Of a stretch of 64,000 nucleotides of DNA, positions 1 through 11,028 are shown in pieces (positions within the stretch are counted from its first letter, which is position 1; each line of letters starts with the position of its first letter). The stretch spans positions 13,639,001 through 13,703,000 of the forward strand of contig NC_068562.1 in assembly GCF_022201045.2 (NCBI RefSeq). The letters are read 5' to 3'. This DNA comes from Citrus sinensis. Its lineage: Eukaryota; Streptophyta; Magnoliopsida; Sapindales; Rutaceae. The position numbers were made by a program, and so were the translations under genes. Under the pieces are notes generated by a model, which searched no databases, was not told the origin of the DNA, and saw nothing but the letters and a program-made list of their open reading frames with translations.

Positions 1-849
1 TAGACTGGATTGTTTTTTCATGCTGACCACTTGTTCAGTTGTTCGACCGTCGCATATGGAAGTTTCCACTTGTAATTCATACACATATGATGTGACAAGC
101 ACGAAATGCTCAAATTTCATCAATGAGACCTTTGAAAGTAAAAACTCAATGATCTCACATATTCTCTTGTGTTCAATTTCTGAGGCTAATTTAATTATCA
201 ATTAAATTAAGAGTTTAAATATTGTCTTGGCTCATGGAACTGAAATAGTGCTCCCTTACATAGAAGAAAAAGAGAATGTTTACATAATTAGATATGCAAT
301 TTTCCTAGGATAACGATTCATTCATGATCTCATTTTTATGGTAACTTTCTAAAAAAGTGTGATTGGTAGCTACGAGTTATCTAGTAAGAATATATAGATA
401 ATTAAAATTCAACAGTATTTTATTACATATTAATTAATTGTTAGTTGACTTGTTAAATATCAATTTACCATTTAATGAATAAGAAATAAGTTACAACAAT
501 TTTTTTCTCTTTGTTTATTTTTTTAATGTGCAAAGAAAGTTTTATAATGGATAGAAAAATTAGTGGCCTTGGACAAATTTAAGTGCGAAGTTATTTTTAT
601 GATTTTATCGCTATGACATCCATATGATGTAATCATTTCAGAGCTGTGATAACGAAAATATAATTAAATATAAGATTTTTTTTGAAAAATATAACAATAA
701 ATTGTCAAACACCAATACTTCTTGCACCTATTTATTTTTCGTAATTCTTGAAATAAAAGCACTTGAAAACTCCTAGAAACCAATGTTTCTTTCCTCAATC
801 CAATCTTTCATAGAATCTTGGTCAAGAGTCTCTGTAAGTTCCATTTATG
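1..849. other. AT-rich non-coding stretch
   Basis: I see no gene here. The only open frame (20-205, +, 61 codons) has no recognisable motif and weak composition, so I treat it as chance. Confidence 0.6.
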
Positions 850-2656
850 CTATGTTTACTTTCCAAATTGGAGAATGGGAATATAGAATCGGAATTATTG
901 ATAGTGTTTACTTCACAAAATAAAGGTAAGAATCAGAATGAAATTCGAATTTAGGAATGGAGAATGAGAGATTGATTCTCAGGTTGGTGGTGGTGGTGGG
1001 AAGTCCAGGGATGGCAATGGAGTAGATATGGATTGGATCTACATTGCTCCATATCCAGATCCATGATAAAAATTAAGATTTGTATCTACTCCAGATCTGT
1101 CATGGATTTATATTTTTCGCTCCATATCTAGATCTGAAACAAAAAATAAAGATCTATATTTGCTCCAAATCCAAAAAGAAAAATTCAAATTCAAATCTGC
1201 TCTAGATCTATCATGAATTCTAAATTTCAATAATAAGAGATCAATATTTTTTTAGAAAAAAAATTTAAAACTAAAATGCATTGGTAACAATTAAATTATA
1301 TATTTTGTATAAAAAATCTAATAAGTATTGTAACTTCTACTTTTACACCAAAATATACAAATCAGAAAGATAATAAAATATCGATCAAAAGTAATTGTAA
1401 GAATAAGATCATTATAATATTCTAATGCCTCGTTTATCATCTTGATATCTACTGCACACCATCATCATTCTAATATCATTAAATAATAACATATAAGTTA
1501 AAAATGATTTATTATATTTAGTGCTTTATTATTTTTATTATGATCATATATATTAATTGATTAACATAATTATTTTATAGTTGATAGCCACCATTGATTA
1601 GTGATTATTACAAAATAAATAAGATTATAAGAAAATGATAGAAAAATAAACTCAAGTCTATGGATTTTCCTAACAATTAAAGAACTTATTCAAGCATTCA
1701 AATGAGGAGGAGAAGCGAGAGTAGACTAAAGAGGAAAAAAGAGACTAAAATTGTAGAGTGAAAAACTTAAAAAAAAATGAGAGCAGGCTATCTTAATTTT
1801 ATTTTACACTTAATAAATTTTTGTCTTATTATCAACTAAGTACCTTTAAATTTTAAGATTCTTAAATACATGCTAATGAATAAATTTTATCATCATTTAT
1901 AATTACATAATTGTTAAGAATTTTTTAAAATAAAATTACATTAAATGGTGAGTCGACATGGATTTTGATATAGATATTAAGATAAATCCGAATTTGCTCC
2001 AGATCCGCCTTAGATCCACGCATTGATATCCAAATCTGATCCAAATCCACTTTAATCCGACCCAAATCCGATCCAATTGGATTTCGATCACATGGATCTT
2101 GGATCAGATCCGATCCATTGCCATCCTTTGTGGGAACCAACCTTCTATTCTCAAAATTGACTATTTTGCCCCCCCATAAAATAAAAAAAGGTCCATTTGT
2201 CCTTAGTTAAAAATTATTATGATTAATTGATTAATTAGTATATTATAATTAATTAATATATTACTGTTAATTACTACTATTACTAGTATTATTATTATTA
2301 TTATTATTATTAATGATAAAAAAATTTACAATCAATTAATATATTAAAATATTATTAAAATAATTACTAATAATAATAATTTTTGAAAAAATAATCACAA
2401 TAATTAAAATACACAAGAATAATTATGACAATAGTTCATTAAGTACTTTTAGTAATTTGATACAATATAACTCATTTTGATTTCGATTCTAAGACAAAGT
2501 AAATACATTAATGGCAATCTGACTCATTCCAATTATGATTCATATAATTCAAGTAAACAACTTATTTTGATTTTAATTCTATATTCCAATTCCAACCCAT
2601 TTTCATTTCTGCCCATTCTGATTCCAGCCCATTCCGATTCCAGTTTAGTAAACGTA
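850..2656. mobile_element. Old inverted-repeat DNA transposon, interrupted by a second element
   Basis: The left end reads TATGTTTACT and the right end, reverse-complemented, reads TACGTTTACT. Subterminal sequence on both sides carries related repeats of the type GGAAT/GGAATGGGAAT (850-980 and, inverted, 2540-2650). The flanks CCATTTATG (841-849) and CCATTAGTG (2657-2665) may be a worn 9-bp target duplication (7 of 9 match). No transposase is visible. The middle is occupied by the hAT-like element at 1004-2129, so this one is the older. Superfamily is uncertain; the ends are inferred by eye. Confidence 0.45.
1004..2129. mobile_element. Non-autonomous hAT-like element nested in an older element
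   Basis: The left end contains AGGGATGGCAATGG and the right end contains its near-perfect inverse CCATTGCCATCCTTT. The flanking 8-mers GTGGGAAG (996-1003) and GTGGGAAC (2130-2137) match at 7 of 8 bases, the target-site length expected of hAT elements. Subterminal GATCC/GGATC-rich repeats (TCCAGATCC, GGATCTGG types) occur on both arms. The interior is AT-rich with no transposase. The exact left border may shift by two bases. Confidence 0.65.
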
Positions 2657-2808
2657 CCATTAGTGTAACTTATAGCCCACTAAAGATAAGCTAAAACAAG
2701 ATTCTAGCCCCACACGATCCCCCATGCTGGTTACACTAAATATAACTGAGGCATATTTTTAATGTGATATAAGTTACAGTAAATATAACTTAGGCAAATC
2801 ACTTGACC

Positions 2809-3886
2809 TAGGGATGCCAATGGGACAGGTTCGGGACGGGGACCATGCCCCCATCCACATCCCCGAATTAGAAGCAATCCTCGAACCCGCCCCCATACCC
2901 GGAAATTCAATTTTGGGTGTAGTTTGGGGACATCCCCAATAATTCCCGAATAGGGCCGGGATTAAAACGGGGTCCAATCCCCAATTTTTTTTATATTTAT
3001 TTTATCTTTAAAAACATAATAATTTTATGTATATACTCAATTAAGAACTTTTCAAACATGATAATTTCGCTATTACTTGCATATTTTTTTTATGGATATT
3101 CTTATGAACCAAACAAAAAGTTTGCCAATTTACACAGTAAACAATTTCCAACCAATTAATTTTTTTAAAGAAAATTGTAAGAATTTAGAGTTATGGAGAT
3201 AGAAACTATATAATAAGAAGAAATTATTTAAGATTTTAGGATTTATATATATTTTATAAATAAAACATTAAAAGAAATGCCTGTTATTAGGATGAAATTT
3301 TATGAGTAAGATGATTAACTTTAATATATGGGTTTGTATTTTATAAATTAATCTGAGGTATTTTAGAAAATAAATCCAAAATGGGTGTTATAAGAGCTTT
3401 AGAGGGGTGTTAAAAGCTCAACTCTTTTGAATTTTATTGCCCAATTATATAGTACAGTAGCGTGATTGTTATGTATTCATTTTTTTCAAATATAATAGAC
3501 GAGCTGCGTAGTGCTCAAATAACAAATATTAATAATTCCACACACACGCACACACATATAAATACATACACACATAGATACATATTGTATTTAATCAAGC
3601 AAAAGAAAGAACCCTTCCCCCGCACTACGCCAGTGAGGGGAGAGAGGGAGAGAAAAAGAGCTTTTTGTATTATATTTCATTATTTATATTTAATAAAAAA
3701 ATATTTGAAGTTCGGATTCGGGTGCCCGAAAGAATCTCTAAATTCAAACCTAAATTTTTATTAGGTCTTGCGCCTATTCTCCAAATAGCTCCTATTCTAT
3801 TCTTAAGGTTTCTGAGAACTCATACCAAATTCAAATTCATCAGGAGCCCACGGGTCCCGGAGCTCGCGGGAATGTCGCCATCCCTT
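2809..3886. mobile_element. Non-autonomous hAT-like element
   Basis: The left end reads TAGGGATGCCAATGGG and the right end is the inverse type CCCGCGAG..TGTCGCCATCCCTT. GC-rich subterminal arms (GGGACGGGGACC on the left, CGGGTCCCGGAGC on the right) are typical of this family. The flanking 8-mers ACTTGACC and CCTTCATC agree at only 5 of 8, so the insertion is old. The open frames inside (3462-3764, 3665-3913) look like chance. No transposase is seen. Confidence 0.55.
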
Positions 3887-5357
3887 CCTTCATCTGATGG
3901 AAAGTTCCCATAAACAAATGTTTCTTTATTTATTTATTTTTATAAAAGAAATTTCAGTGCGAATGTCTTTTGGACGTTTCCAATTGTCATGATTAGTCCT
4001 TGAACCTTTGGTCAAAACAGTATTATCACGCGTTGATTGTTTGTATCGCAAATGCTAGTGGCATTTGAAAGTTAGTCCTTGAAAGTTGATATAATTAATT
4101 ACAATCTACAAATGTTTAACAAAAAAGTGGGATGGATATGGCACAAAATTAAAGCTAGCAGGATTCGTTGGAAAAGCTATTTTGACAAAACTTCGTTTAT
4201 AAAATTTTCAAAAAATAAAAAAATAAAAATATTTTAATTAAAAGTAAATTATATAGGTCCAACTACCGTGCAGTTGATGTATGGTACCCGCATTTTGTCC
4301 ATATATGAGTTGCCCGTTAGATATAACATAGAACTTACTTCAACGGCATAGATGTATTCTCTTTGGTTTTTAACATTGACATCTCTATAGTTTTTCAAAA
4401 AAGCAAATAGTCAAAGATTTGATACATAATTTTAGATGATTTTTAAATTTTATATTTTGATCAATTGATTTAATTTACTATTAAAATTAATAACAGTATA
4501 AGTGCAATAACTTGAAAAAACTTTTGAATACATAAATTTTTTTATTTTTTGAAAATAATATAATATCACTTTAATCTATAATAAATAATTTAAATATATA
4601 ATTAAATTTTAATTTATCAATAATAATATGACCAAATGACAATGTTAAAAAATTTCATAATAATCAACAATGGTTTAGTATTCAAATATAAATAATAGAA
4701 ATATACTCTAATTGTAAATAGTAGTAATATATTAGACTTACATGTTAAAATTTCAAAACTTCTAATTTTTTCACTTTTCAGCAAACAAGAGGGAGTAATT
4801 TACCAAAAACAAGGTGTTGATGCTGAAATCCAAACGAGTTGGTTAGTGACTCAATTTCAGATCCCCGCATCATCATTAAATTTGTTTGGTGAGAAGCTGC
4901 TAATTGATCTTCAAGAATATTCTCTGACTATGAGCAGAACATTCATGAGCATATAATCTTCAAGCTGATAATCAATAAGTACCTGAAATTACAGAGAATG
5001 GTCAAAGGCGCTGGAAGTTTTTCCGGCGTAAACCCTCCGACGCCCAAGTCAGTTTATGGGTTTTCGGGAAAAATAAAATATGTCATTTCTCATATGGCTT
5101 AATAAACATTGCCTTAAAACCAAAAACTTTTTGAATAATTTGCAGAAAAGTAAAGTATCCAGAAAGAATTTCTCAGTGAGATCAAGACAAAAAGAGCTCT
5201 CCCTTGGCGTGGTTTTCTTGGGGTTTTTATAAACACCCCACACCCACGACCTTAGATCGTGACAATAACCATTAAATGATCAAATTCGTGCCCTGATTTT
5301 TCGGAGGAGCTTTGTGGTGGTTTATTTTAACTGAGTCTTGATTTCTGGTCATCATCT
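3887..5357. other. Non-coding stretch upstream of the minisatellite
   Basis: AT-rich up to about 4790, then less biased sequence from about 4990 (a run containing CCGGCG and CCTCCGACGCCC). No gene is recognised. A 64-codon minus-strand frame (5049-5243) has no known motif. A piece near 4219-4255 resembles a piece near 5829-5860, so some old repeat may bracket this stretch. Confidence 0.45.
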
Positions 5358-5719
5358 GGTCGAGGTCATCTGCTCAAGCTCATACCACCTGGTCGAGGTG
5401 ATCTGCTCAAGCTCATACCACCTGGTCGAGGTGATCTCCCCAAGCTCATAGCACATGGTCGAGGTGGTCTGCTCAAGCTCATAGCACATGGTCGAGGTGG
5501 TCTGCTCAAGCTCATAGCACTTGGTCGAGGTGATCTGCTCAAGCTCATACGACATGGTCATCTGCTCAAGCTCATACAACATGGTCATCTGCTCAAGCTC
5601 ATACGACATGGTCATCTGCTCAAGCTCATACGACATGGTCATCTGCTCAAGCTCATACCACCTGGTCAAGGTGATCTGCTCAACCTCACAGTACCTGGTC
5701 GAGGTGGTCTGCTCAACCA
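5358..5719. repeat. Minisatellite of 33-bp and 27-bp units
   Basis: Twelve head-to-tail units that begin GGTC. Six 33-bp units (5358-5555) are followed by four 27-bp units (5556-5663), one more 33-bp unit (5664-5696) and a partial unit (5697-5719). The 27-bp form lacks six bases (GAGGTG type) after GGTC. All units contain the core TCTGCTCAAGCTCATA or a close variant. Every unit length is a multiple of three, so open frames run through the array on both strands: 5352-5720 on minus would give alternating 11- and 9-residue repeats around YELEQ. I do not call these genes. The array ends about 475 bp before the first CNL start codon. Confidence 0.9.
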
Positions 5720-6194
5720 TTTACTTACTTTCACTTAGAGGAGATCATGGTCGCTCTATTTAATTCCTCAAACACAAGGGGTACCGTGCACCCGGAGCAC
5801 ATAGCTTCCTCCAAATTGTATAAAAAAATAGAAATATTTTAACTAAAAGTAAATTGTGCGAAACAACTTTAATATTTTGTTTCTTTCATAACTTTATCAA
5901 AATTTTGTCATCAAATATTTTATCAAAGTAACGCTGTAAACAACAAATTAAAGTTTAATTTCTTAATTACAACTGGCAAAAGAGACGTTTAATTATTTAA
6001 TTACAAGCGGGATAGTCTCTTTTGTTAAAGGAAATTAAAGTTTAGTTGTTTAAACCGAACACGCGTAATCTTTTCAAGCACAAACAAAAGAGATCATAAT
6101 TCAAAGTTGATGTTCTCTTCGCAGCGGCTTCTATTCATCGAACTCCATCGTTAAAATTTCCTTGGCTTGTCCTGGTTGAATTCTCATCCAAAGT
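5720..6194 (+). promoter_or_regulatory. Upstream region and probable 5' UTR of the first CNL gene
   Basis: Non-coding and AT-rich to about 6050, then more mixed sequence up to the ATG at 6195. A pyrimidine run ending TTCTCTTCGCAG (to about 6124) could be a 3' splice site of a 5'-UTR intron, but this is only a pattern match. No convincing TATA box was chosen. Confidence 0.35.
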
Positions 6195-8873
6195 ATGGGT
6201 AACATTTTCCAAATCACATGCGACGGCGCTCTCTTTAACCGTTGCCTGGATTGCTTTCTTGGAAAAGCAGCATATATAAAAAACCTCAAACAAAATCTTG
6301 CAGACTTGGAGACTGAATTGGGAAAACTAATCGACGCAAAGGAAGATGTGATGAGGAGGGTCAACACCGCTGAAAGGCACCCAATGATGAAAAGGCTGAA
6401 CAAAGTTCAAGGCTGGCTTTCCAGGGTCGAAGCTGCTAAATCCGACGGTGACAAATTGATAACATGTGGCTCTCAAGAAATTAAGAAACTATGTCTTGGA
6501 GGCTACTGTTCCAAGAACTGCAAGTCAAGCTACGAGTTTGGCAAACAAGTGGCTAGAAAGCTGGGAGATGTCAAGACTTTAATGGCTGAAGAAGCTTTTG
6601 AAGCGGTAGCTGAGGAAGTACCACAACCTGCGGTAGATGAGAGACCCACCGAGCCAACCGTAGTAGGCTTGCAATCACAATTTGAACAAGTCTGCAATTG
6701 TCTTGAAGAAGAATCAGCCAGAATTGTTGGCCTATACGGCATGGGCGGTGTCGGTAAAACCACACTATTGACTCATATCCACAATAAATTTATTCAGAGT
6801 CCAACTAATTTTAATTATGTGATATGGGTCGTAGCGTCAAAAGATCTGCGACTTGAAAACATTCAAGAAACTATCGGGGAGCAGATTGGTTTGTTAAACG
6901 ATACATGGAAAAATAAAAGAATTGAACAGAAAGCTCAAGACATCTTCAGGATTTTGAAGGAGAAGAAGTTTTTGCTGTTGCTAGATGATTTATGGCAGCG
7001 GGTTGATTTAACAAAAGTGGGCGTCCCTCTTCCTGGCCCGCAAAATAATGCATCCAAAGTGGTATTCACAACCCGTTCCGAAGAAGTTTGTGGTTTGATG
7101 GGAGCTCACACGAGGTTTAAAGTGGCGTGCCTGTCAAATATCGATGCTTGGGAATTGTTTCGGCAGAACGTTGGAGAAGAAACCATGAACAGTCATCCCG
7201 ATATTCTTCAACTAGCCCAAACAGCAGCTAGAGAGTGTGGTGGTTTGCCTCTAGCACTTATTACCATAGGCCGAGCCATGGCTTGCAAGAAGACACCTGA
7301 AGAATGGAGTTACGCAATTGAGGTGCTAAGAACATCAAGTTCTCAGTTCCCAGGTTTGGGAAATGAGGTTTATCCTCTTTTAAAATTCAGTTACGATAGT
7401 TTGCCGAGTGACACAATTAGATCGTGTCACTTATATTGTAGTTTATATCCAGAAGATTATTGCATTTCTAAAGAGAAGTTGATAGACTGTTGGATCGGCG
7501 AGAGACTTTTGACAGAAAGGGACAGGACTGGAGAACAAAAAGAAGGATACCATATTCTGGGCATTCTTCTTCATGCCTGTTTACTGGAAGAGGGAGGAGG
7601 CGGTGAAGTAAAAATGCATGACGTGATTCGAGATATGGCATTATGGATAGCATGCGACATTGAAAAGGAGAAGGAGAATTTTTTTGTTTATGCTGGCGTT
7701 GGATTAGTTCGAGCACCCGATGTCAGAGGATGGGAAAAGGCAAGGAGGTTGTCATTGATGCAGAATCAAATTAGGAATCTTTCAGAGATTCCTACATGTC
7801 CTCATCTCCTTACTTTGTTCCTTAACGAAAATAACTTACGGAAGATCCACAATGACTTCTTCCAGTTTATGCCCTCTCTCAAAGTTCTAAACCTGTCACA
7901 CTGCGAACTAACCAAGTTACCAGTGGGGATTTCGGAGTTGGTTTCACTGCAACATCTTGACCTCTCAGAATCCGACATAGAAGAGTTGCCAGGAGAGCTA
8001 AAGGCATTGGTAAATCTTAAGTGTTTGGATTTGGAATACACAGGGAATTTAATTACAATTCCACGTCAACTAATATCTAATCTTTCAAGGTTACAAGTGT
8101 TGAGAATGTTTGGTGCTAGTCATAAGGCAATTAAGGAAGCATCAGAAAACAGCATTTTATTTGGTGGGGGTGAACTCATAGTAGAGGAACTGCTTGGTTT
8201 GAAACATTTAGAGGTGATTAGCCTCACCTTGAGAAATTCTCATGGTCTCCAAAGCTTTTTGAGATCGTGGAAGTTACGAAGATGTACTCGAGCACTCTTA
8301 CTCCAATGCTTCAACGATTCGACATTGCTTGAAGTTTCAGCGTTGGCATATCTGAAGCAACTTAACAGATTGCAGATTGCAAATAGTGTAATATTGGAGG
8401 AATTAAAGATGGATTATGCAGAGGAAGTTCAACAATTTGCTTTCCGCAGTCTCAATATGGTTGAAATATGCAATTGCATTAAATTGAAGGACTTGACATT
8501 CCTTGTTTTCGCTCCGAACCTCAAGTCTATTAAAGTAGGAATTTGCCATGCTATGGAAGAAATCGCAAGTGAGGGAAAATTTGCAGAAGTTCCAGAGGTG
8601 ATGGCAAATCTAAACCCATTTGAAAAACTCCAAAATCTTGAAGTAGCTGGTGCTAGAAATTTGAAGAGCATTTACTGGAAGCCCCTGCCCTTCCCACATC
8701 TGAAAGCAATGAGTTTCTTGCATTGCAAAAAGCTTAAAAAGCTTCCACTAGATTCCAACAGCGCGAAGGAGCGTAAAATTGTTATTTCTGGAGAGAGAAA
8801 TTGGCGGGAACAGCTTCAGTGGGAGGATGAAGCCACACGAAATGCTTTTCTTCGCTGTTTCAGAGATGTTTGA
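6195..8873 (+). CDS. CC-NBS-LRR disease resistance protein, RPS5-like (CNL1)
   Basis: A single-exon gene of 892 residues, full length for the RPS5-type CNL class of cytosolic or membrane-attached immune receptors. Order of parts: N-terminal coiled coil (about 25-75), an inter-domain region with the conserved Cys-rich CLGGYCSKNC (100-109), then the NB-ARC domain. Within NB-ARC are the P-loop GMGGVGKTT (182-190), kinase-2 LLLLDDLW (260-267), RNBS-B VVFTTR (289-294), CGGLPLAL (348-355), RNBS-D around CSLYPEDY (415-422) and the MHD motif (474-476). About a dozen irregular LRRs follow from about 510 to 860. All nucleotide-binding motifs are intact, so it is probably functional. Gly2 could be myristoylated, but residue 6 is Gln, not Ser or Thr. 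Its coiled coil resembles that of the gene at 59007-61694. It stands in the opposite orientation to the other two CNL genes, about 45 kb away. The start is supported by MGN, which all three share. Confidence 0.95.
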   Translation: MGNIFQITCDGALFNRCLDCFLGKAAYIKNLKQNLADLETELGKLIDAKEDVMRRVNTAERHPMMKRLNKVQGWLSRVEAAKSDGDKLITCGSQEIKKLCLGGYCSKNCKSSYEFGKQVARKLGDVKTLMAEEAFEAVAEEVPQPAVDERPTEPTVVGLQSQFEQVCNCLEEESARIVGLYGMGGVGKTTLLTHIHNKFIQSPTNFNYVIWVVASKDLRLENIQETIGEQIGLLNDTWKNKRIEQKAQDIFRILKEKKFLLLLDDLWQRVDLTKVGVPLPGPQNNASKVVFTTRSEEVCGLMGAHTRFKVACLSNIDAWELFRQNVGEETMNSHPDILQLAQTAARECGGLPLALITIGRAMACKKTPEEWSYAIEVLRTSSSQFPGLGNEVYPLLKFSYDSLPSDTIRSCHLYCSLYPEDYCISKEKLIDCWIGERLLTERDRTGEQKEGYHILGILLHACLLEEGGGGEVKMHDVIRDMALWIACDIEKEKENFFVYAGVGLVRAPDVRGWEKARRLSLMQNQIRNLSEIPTCPHLLTLFLNENNLRKIHNDFFQFMPSLKVLNLSHCELTKLPVGISELVSLQHLDLSESDIEELPGELKALVNLKCLDLEYTGNLITIPRQLISNLSRLQVLRMFGASHKAIKEASENSILFGGGELIVEELLGLKHLEVISLTLRNSHGLQSFLRSWKLRRCTRALLLQCFNDSTLLEVSALAYLKQLNRLQIANSVILEELKMDYAEEVQQFAFRSLNMVEICNCIKLKDLTFLVFAPNLKSIKVGICHAMEEIASEGKFAEVPEVMANLNPFEKLQNLEVAGARNLKSIYWKPLPFPHLKAMSFLHCKKLKKLPLDSNSAKERKIVISGERNWREQLQWEDEATRNAFLRCFRDV

Positions 8874-10002
8874 GCAGAGATCACATTTGATTAATTTCTG
8901 GTGCGTGCTTTTTCTTACACTCTGCTTGTTAATTTCCTTCATGTACAAGACTCTTTTTCTTGCATTCATTTGCTGTATATAATTTTATGAGAAAAAAAGT
9001 TATGAAAATTGATTACTATAATTTTGGACAAGTGGAAGTAGGGAAAAAAAATAAATGAATAAAAATGGTGCATCAATGCTTCAATATTCCTAATAATGTT
9101 ATCCTCTTTGTCATCTAACAATCTTTTGGTTTGATCCCTTTGAAGGTACTCTTTGAGATGCGGTTTCAATCGAGCGGCGGATTATTTAGTTTCAATCAAG
9201 CAGAAAAATAAAATTCCTTGCCCTGCGCGGATGTTAATTGTGATGTGAAATATATATGCTGATATGTTATTTACTTTCAATCGCATTGACGATTTAATTT
9301 TAAGTGTGTCTATTTACATTCTAAAATATGCTTTGGATATTTTCTACCCTGTATGCTCATTTGATAGTTTTTGAAAACTAAATTTTCACACTCTAATAAG
9401 TACCATAACAGTGCTCAATTAAATCAGGTAACAAGTAGTGACAAAACGTGATCAAATTGTACATTTTTAAAACTTCTTGTAGTTTAGTTATATGTCTTGC
9501 GAGACTTCTTCGATCCTGTTGATATTATGGCAAACATAAAGTAATTATATAATAATTACCCTTTAATTTATTGTTTATCATTTAACTAAGTTTATCGTAA
9601 ATGATGTTCCGACCCTCCGTCGTTCATTTTTTTAATTTAACGAAACGAAAGTATTGTTAAATCTTCTGAAATTTCTTATAGTTCAGTGAAAGATAAATCA
9701 ACTGCATACAGATATACAGCAACTTCATTACATTCATCTTTTAATCAACTGCATGTATGTCACGAATGAATATTCAAAAATCAAGTTAAGGGTGGGGCTA
9801 TTTGCAACTAAACAAGTCTATGTTAATGAACCACCTCTTATGCAAGCAAGTTGTAACACACGTTATTTTATTTTATTTTTTTATTTTTTTTGTTTTACGA
9901 TTATTGTATATCTAGTTTAGAGAATTGTATATCTATTTTAGAGAAATAGTATTTTAGGCTAATGATTTTAAGGGTGTTTTAATTTTCTTACTTTATTTCT
10001 TT
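8874..10002 (+). other. 3' flank of CNL1, partly duplicated downstream
   Basis: The first ~35 bases after the stop (about 8879-8910) are nearly identical to the same position after the other two CNL genes, so they are probably 3' UTR. Further on, about 9085-9150 and 9698-9790 recur in altered form at about 11183-11260 and 11605-11700, after the truncated copy. No gene is seen. Confidence 0.6.
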
Positions 10003-11028
10003 ACAATAACGAACGATTAGAGAGAATTGACAGTGACTTCTTCCACTCTATGCCTCGTCTCAAAGTTTTAAACCTGTCAGGTGCTGTACGACTGTCTTCT
10101 TTTTCCTTTAGGGATTTCAAAGTTGGTTTCATTGCAACATCTTGATCTTCCAGATACAGAAGTACCAGCGTTGCCAGAATGAGTTAAATGCGTTGGTAAA
10201 TCTTAAGTCTTTGAATTTGGAAAACGCACGGAGGTTAACTGTAATTCCAGGGCTACTAATATCCCGTTTTCCAAGTTTGCATGTGTTGGGAATCTTCGGC
10301 CCTGGTTATAGTTATTGGAGGAATTGGAGGAACTCTGTGGTTTGAAATATTTGGAGGTATTAAGCTTGACCTCGAATAATTCTCGAGCTCTCCAATGTGT
10401 TTCGAGCTTGCATAAGTTACGAAGTTGTACTCAAGTTCTGTTCCTCAAAAGACTTTGAACGTTCGAAGTCGCTTGATGTTTCAGCTTTGGCAGACCTGAA
10501 GCACCTCAACAGATTACAGATTGTAGAGTGTTATGAATTGGAAGAACTGAAGATGGATTATACAGGTGTAGTGCAAAACAGGAGCCAACCTTTTTGTTTT
10601 CCACAGCCTCAAGAAGATTCAAATAGACGATTGTAATTAATTGAAGGACTTCACATTCCTTGCTTTCTCTCCAAACCTCAAGTGTATTAAAGTAAACGGT
10701 TGCCGTTATATTCAGGAAATCGTCGGTGATGTTCCAGAGGTGATGTGAAATCTAAACCTATTTGCAAAACTCCATTATCTTGGTTTATCTTGTCTGTCAA
10801 ATTTGCAGAGCATTTACAGGAAGCCCCTGCCCTTCCCACATCTGAAAGAGATGAAGGTAATTCGTTGCGATAAGCTTAAGTAAGCTCCCGCTCGATTCCA
10901 GTAGTGCAAAGGAGCGGAAAATTGTTATTCGTGGATACACAGAAAGGTGGGAACAGCTTCAATGGGAAAATCAGGCCACTCAAAATGCTTTTCTTATCGA
11001 TGGGGTTCGATATTGGTTCCGATCCTGA
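10003..11028 (+). pseudogene. Truncated CNL copy, LRR end only
   Basis: The sequence aligns with the LRR half of CNL1 from about its residue 545 to the C-terminus. Recognisable pieces include SMPRLKVLNLS (near 10050), ALVNLKSLNLENA (10189-10230), LEVSAL-type DVSALADLKHLNRLQI (10475-10525), ELKMDY (near 10550) and, at the end, SSAKERKIVI with EQLQWENQAT before a stop at 11026-11028. Several frameshifts and in-frame stops break it. There is no coiled coil or NB-ARC upstream. Its 3' flank also matches that of CNL1, so this is a tandem duplicate that lost its 5' two-thirds, not a processed copy. It is not expected to make a receptor. Confidence 0.9.

Noticed and set aside
5358..5719. CRISPR-like array
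   Set aside because: The units abut directly with no unique spacers, and the genome is a plant; this is a minisatellite.
5352..5720. 122-codon minus-strand frame with YELEQ repeats, and other open frames in the same array
   Set aside because: The frames are open only because all repeat units are multiples of three without stops. There is no separate coding signal, and several frames are open at once.
6735..6770. miR482/2118-type target site at the P-loop codons
   Set aside because: The peptide is the usual target region and all three genes are identical here, but the third codon positions differ from the typical target at about six places as I recall the microRNA. I cannot support pairing without a target-prediction run.
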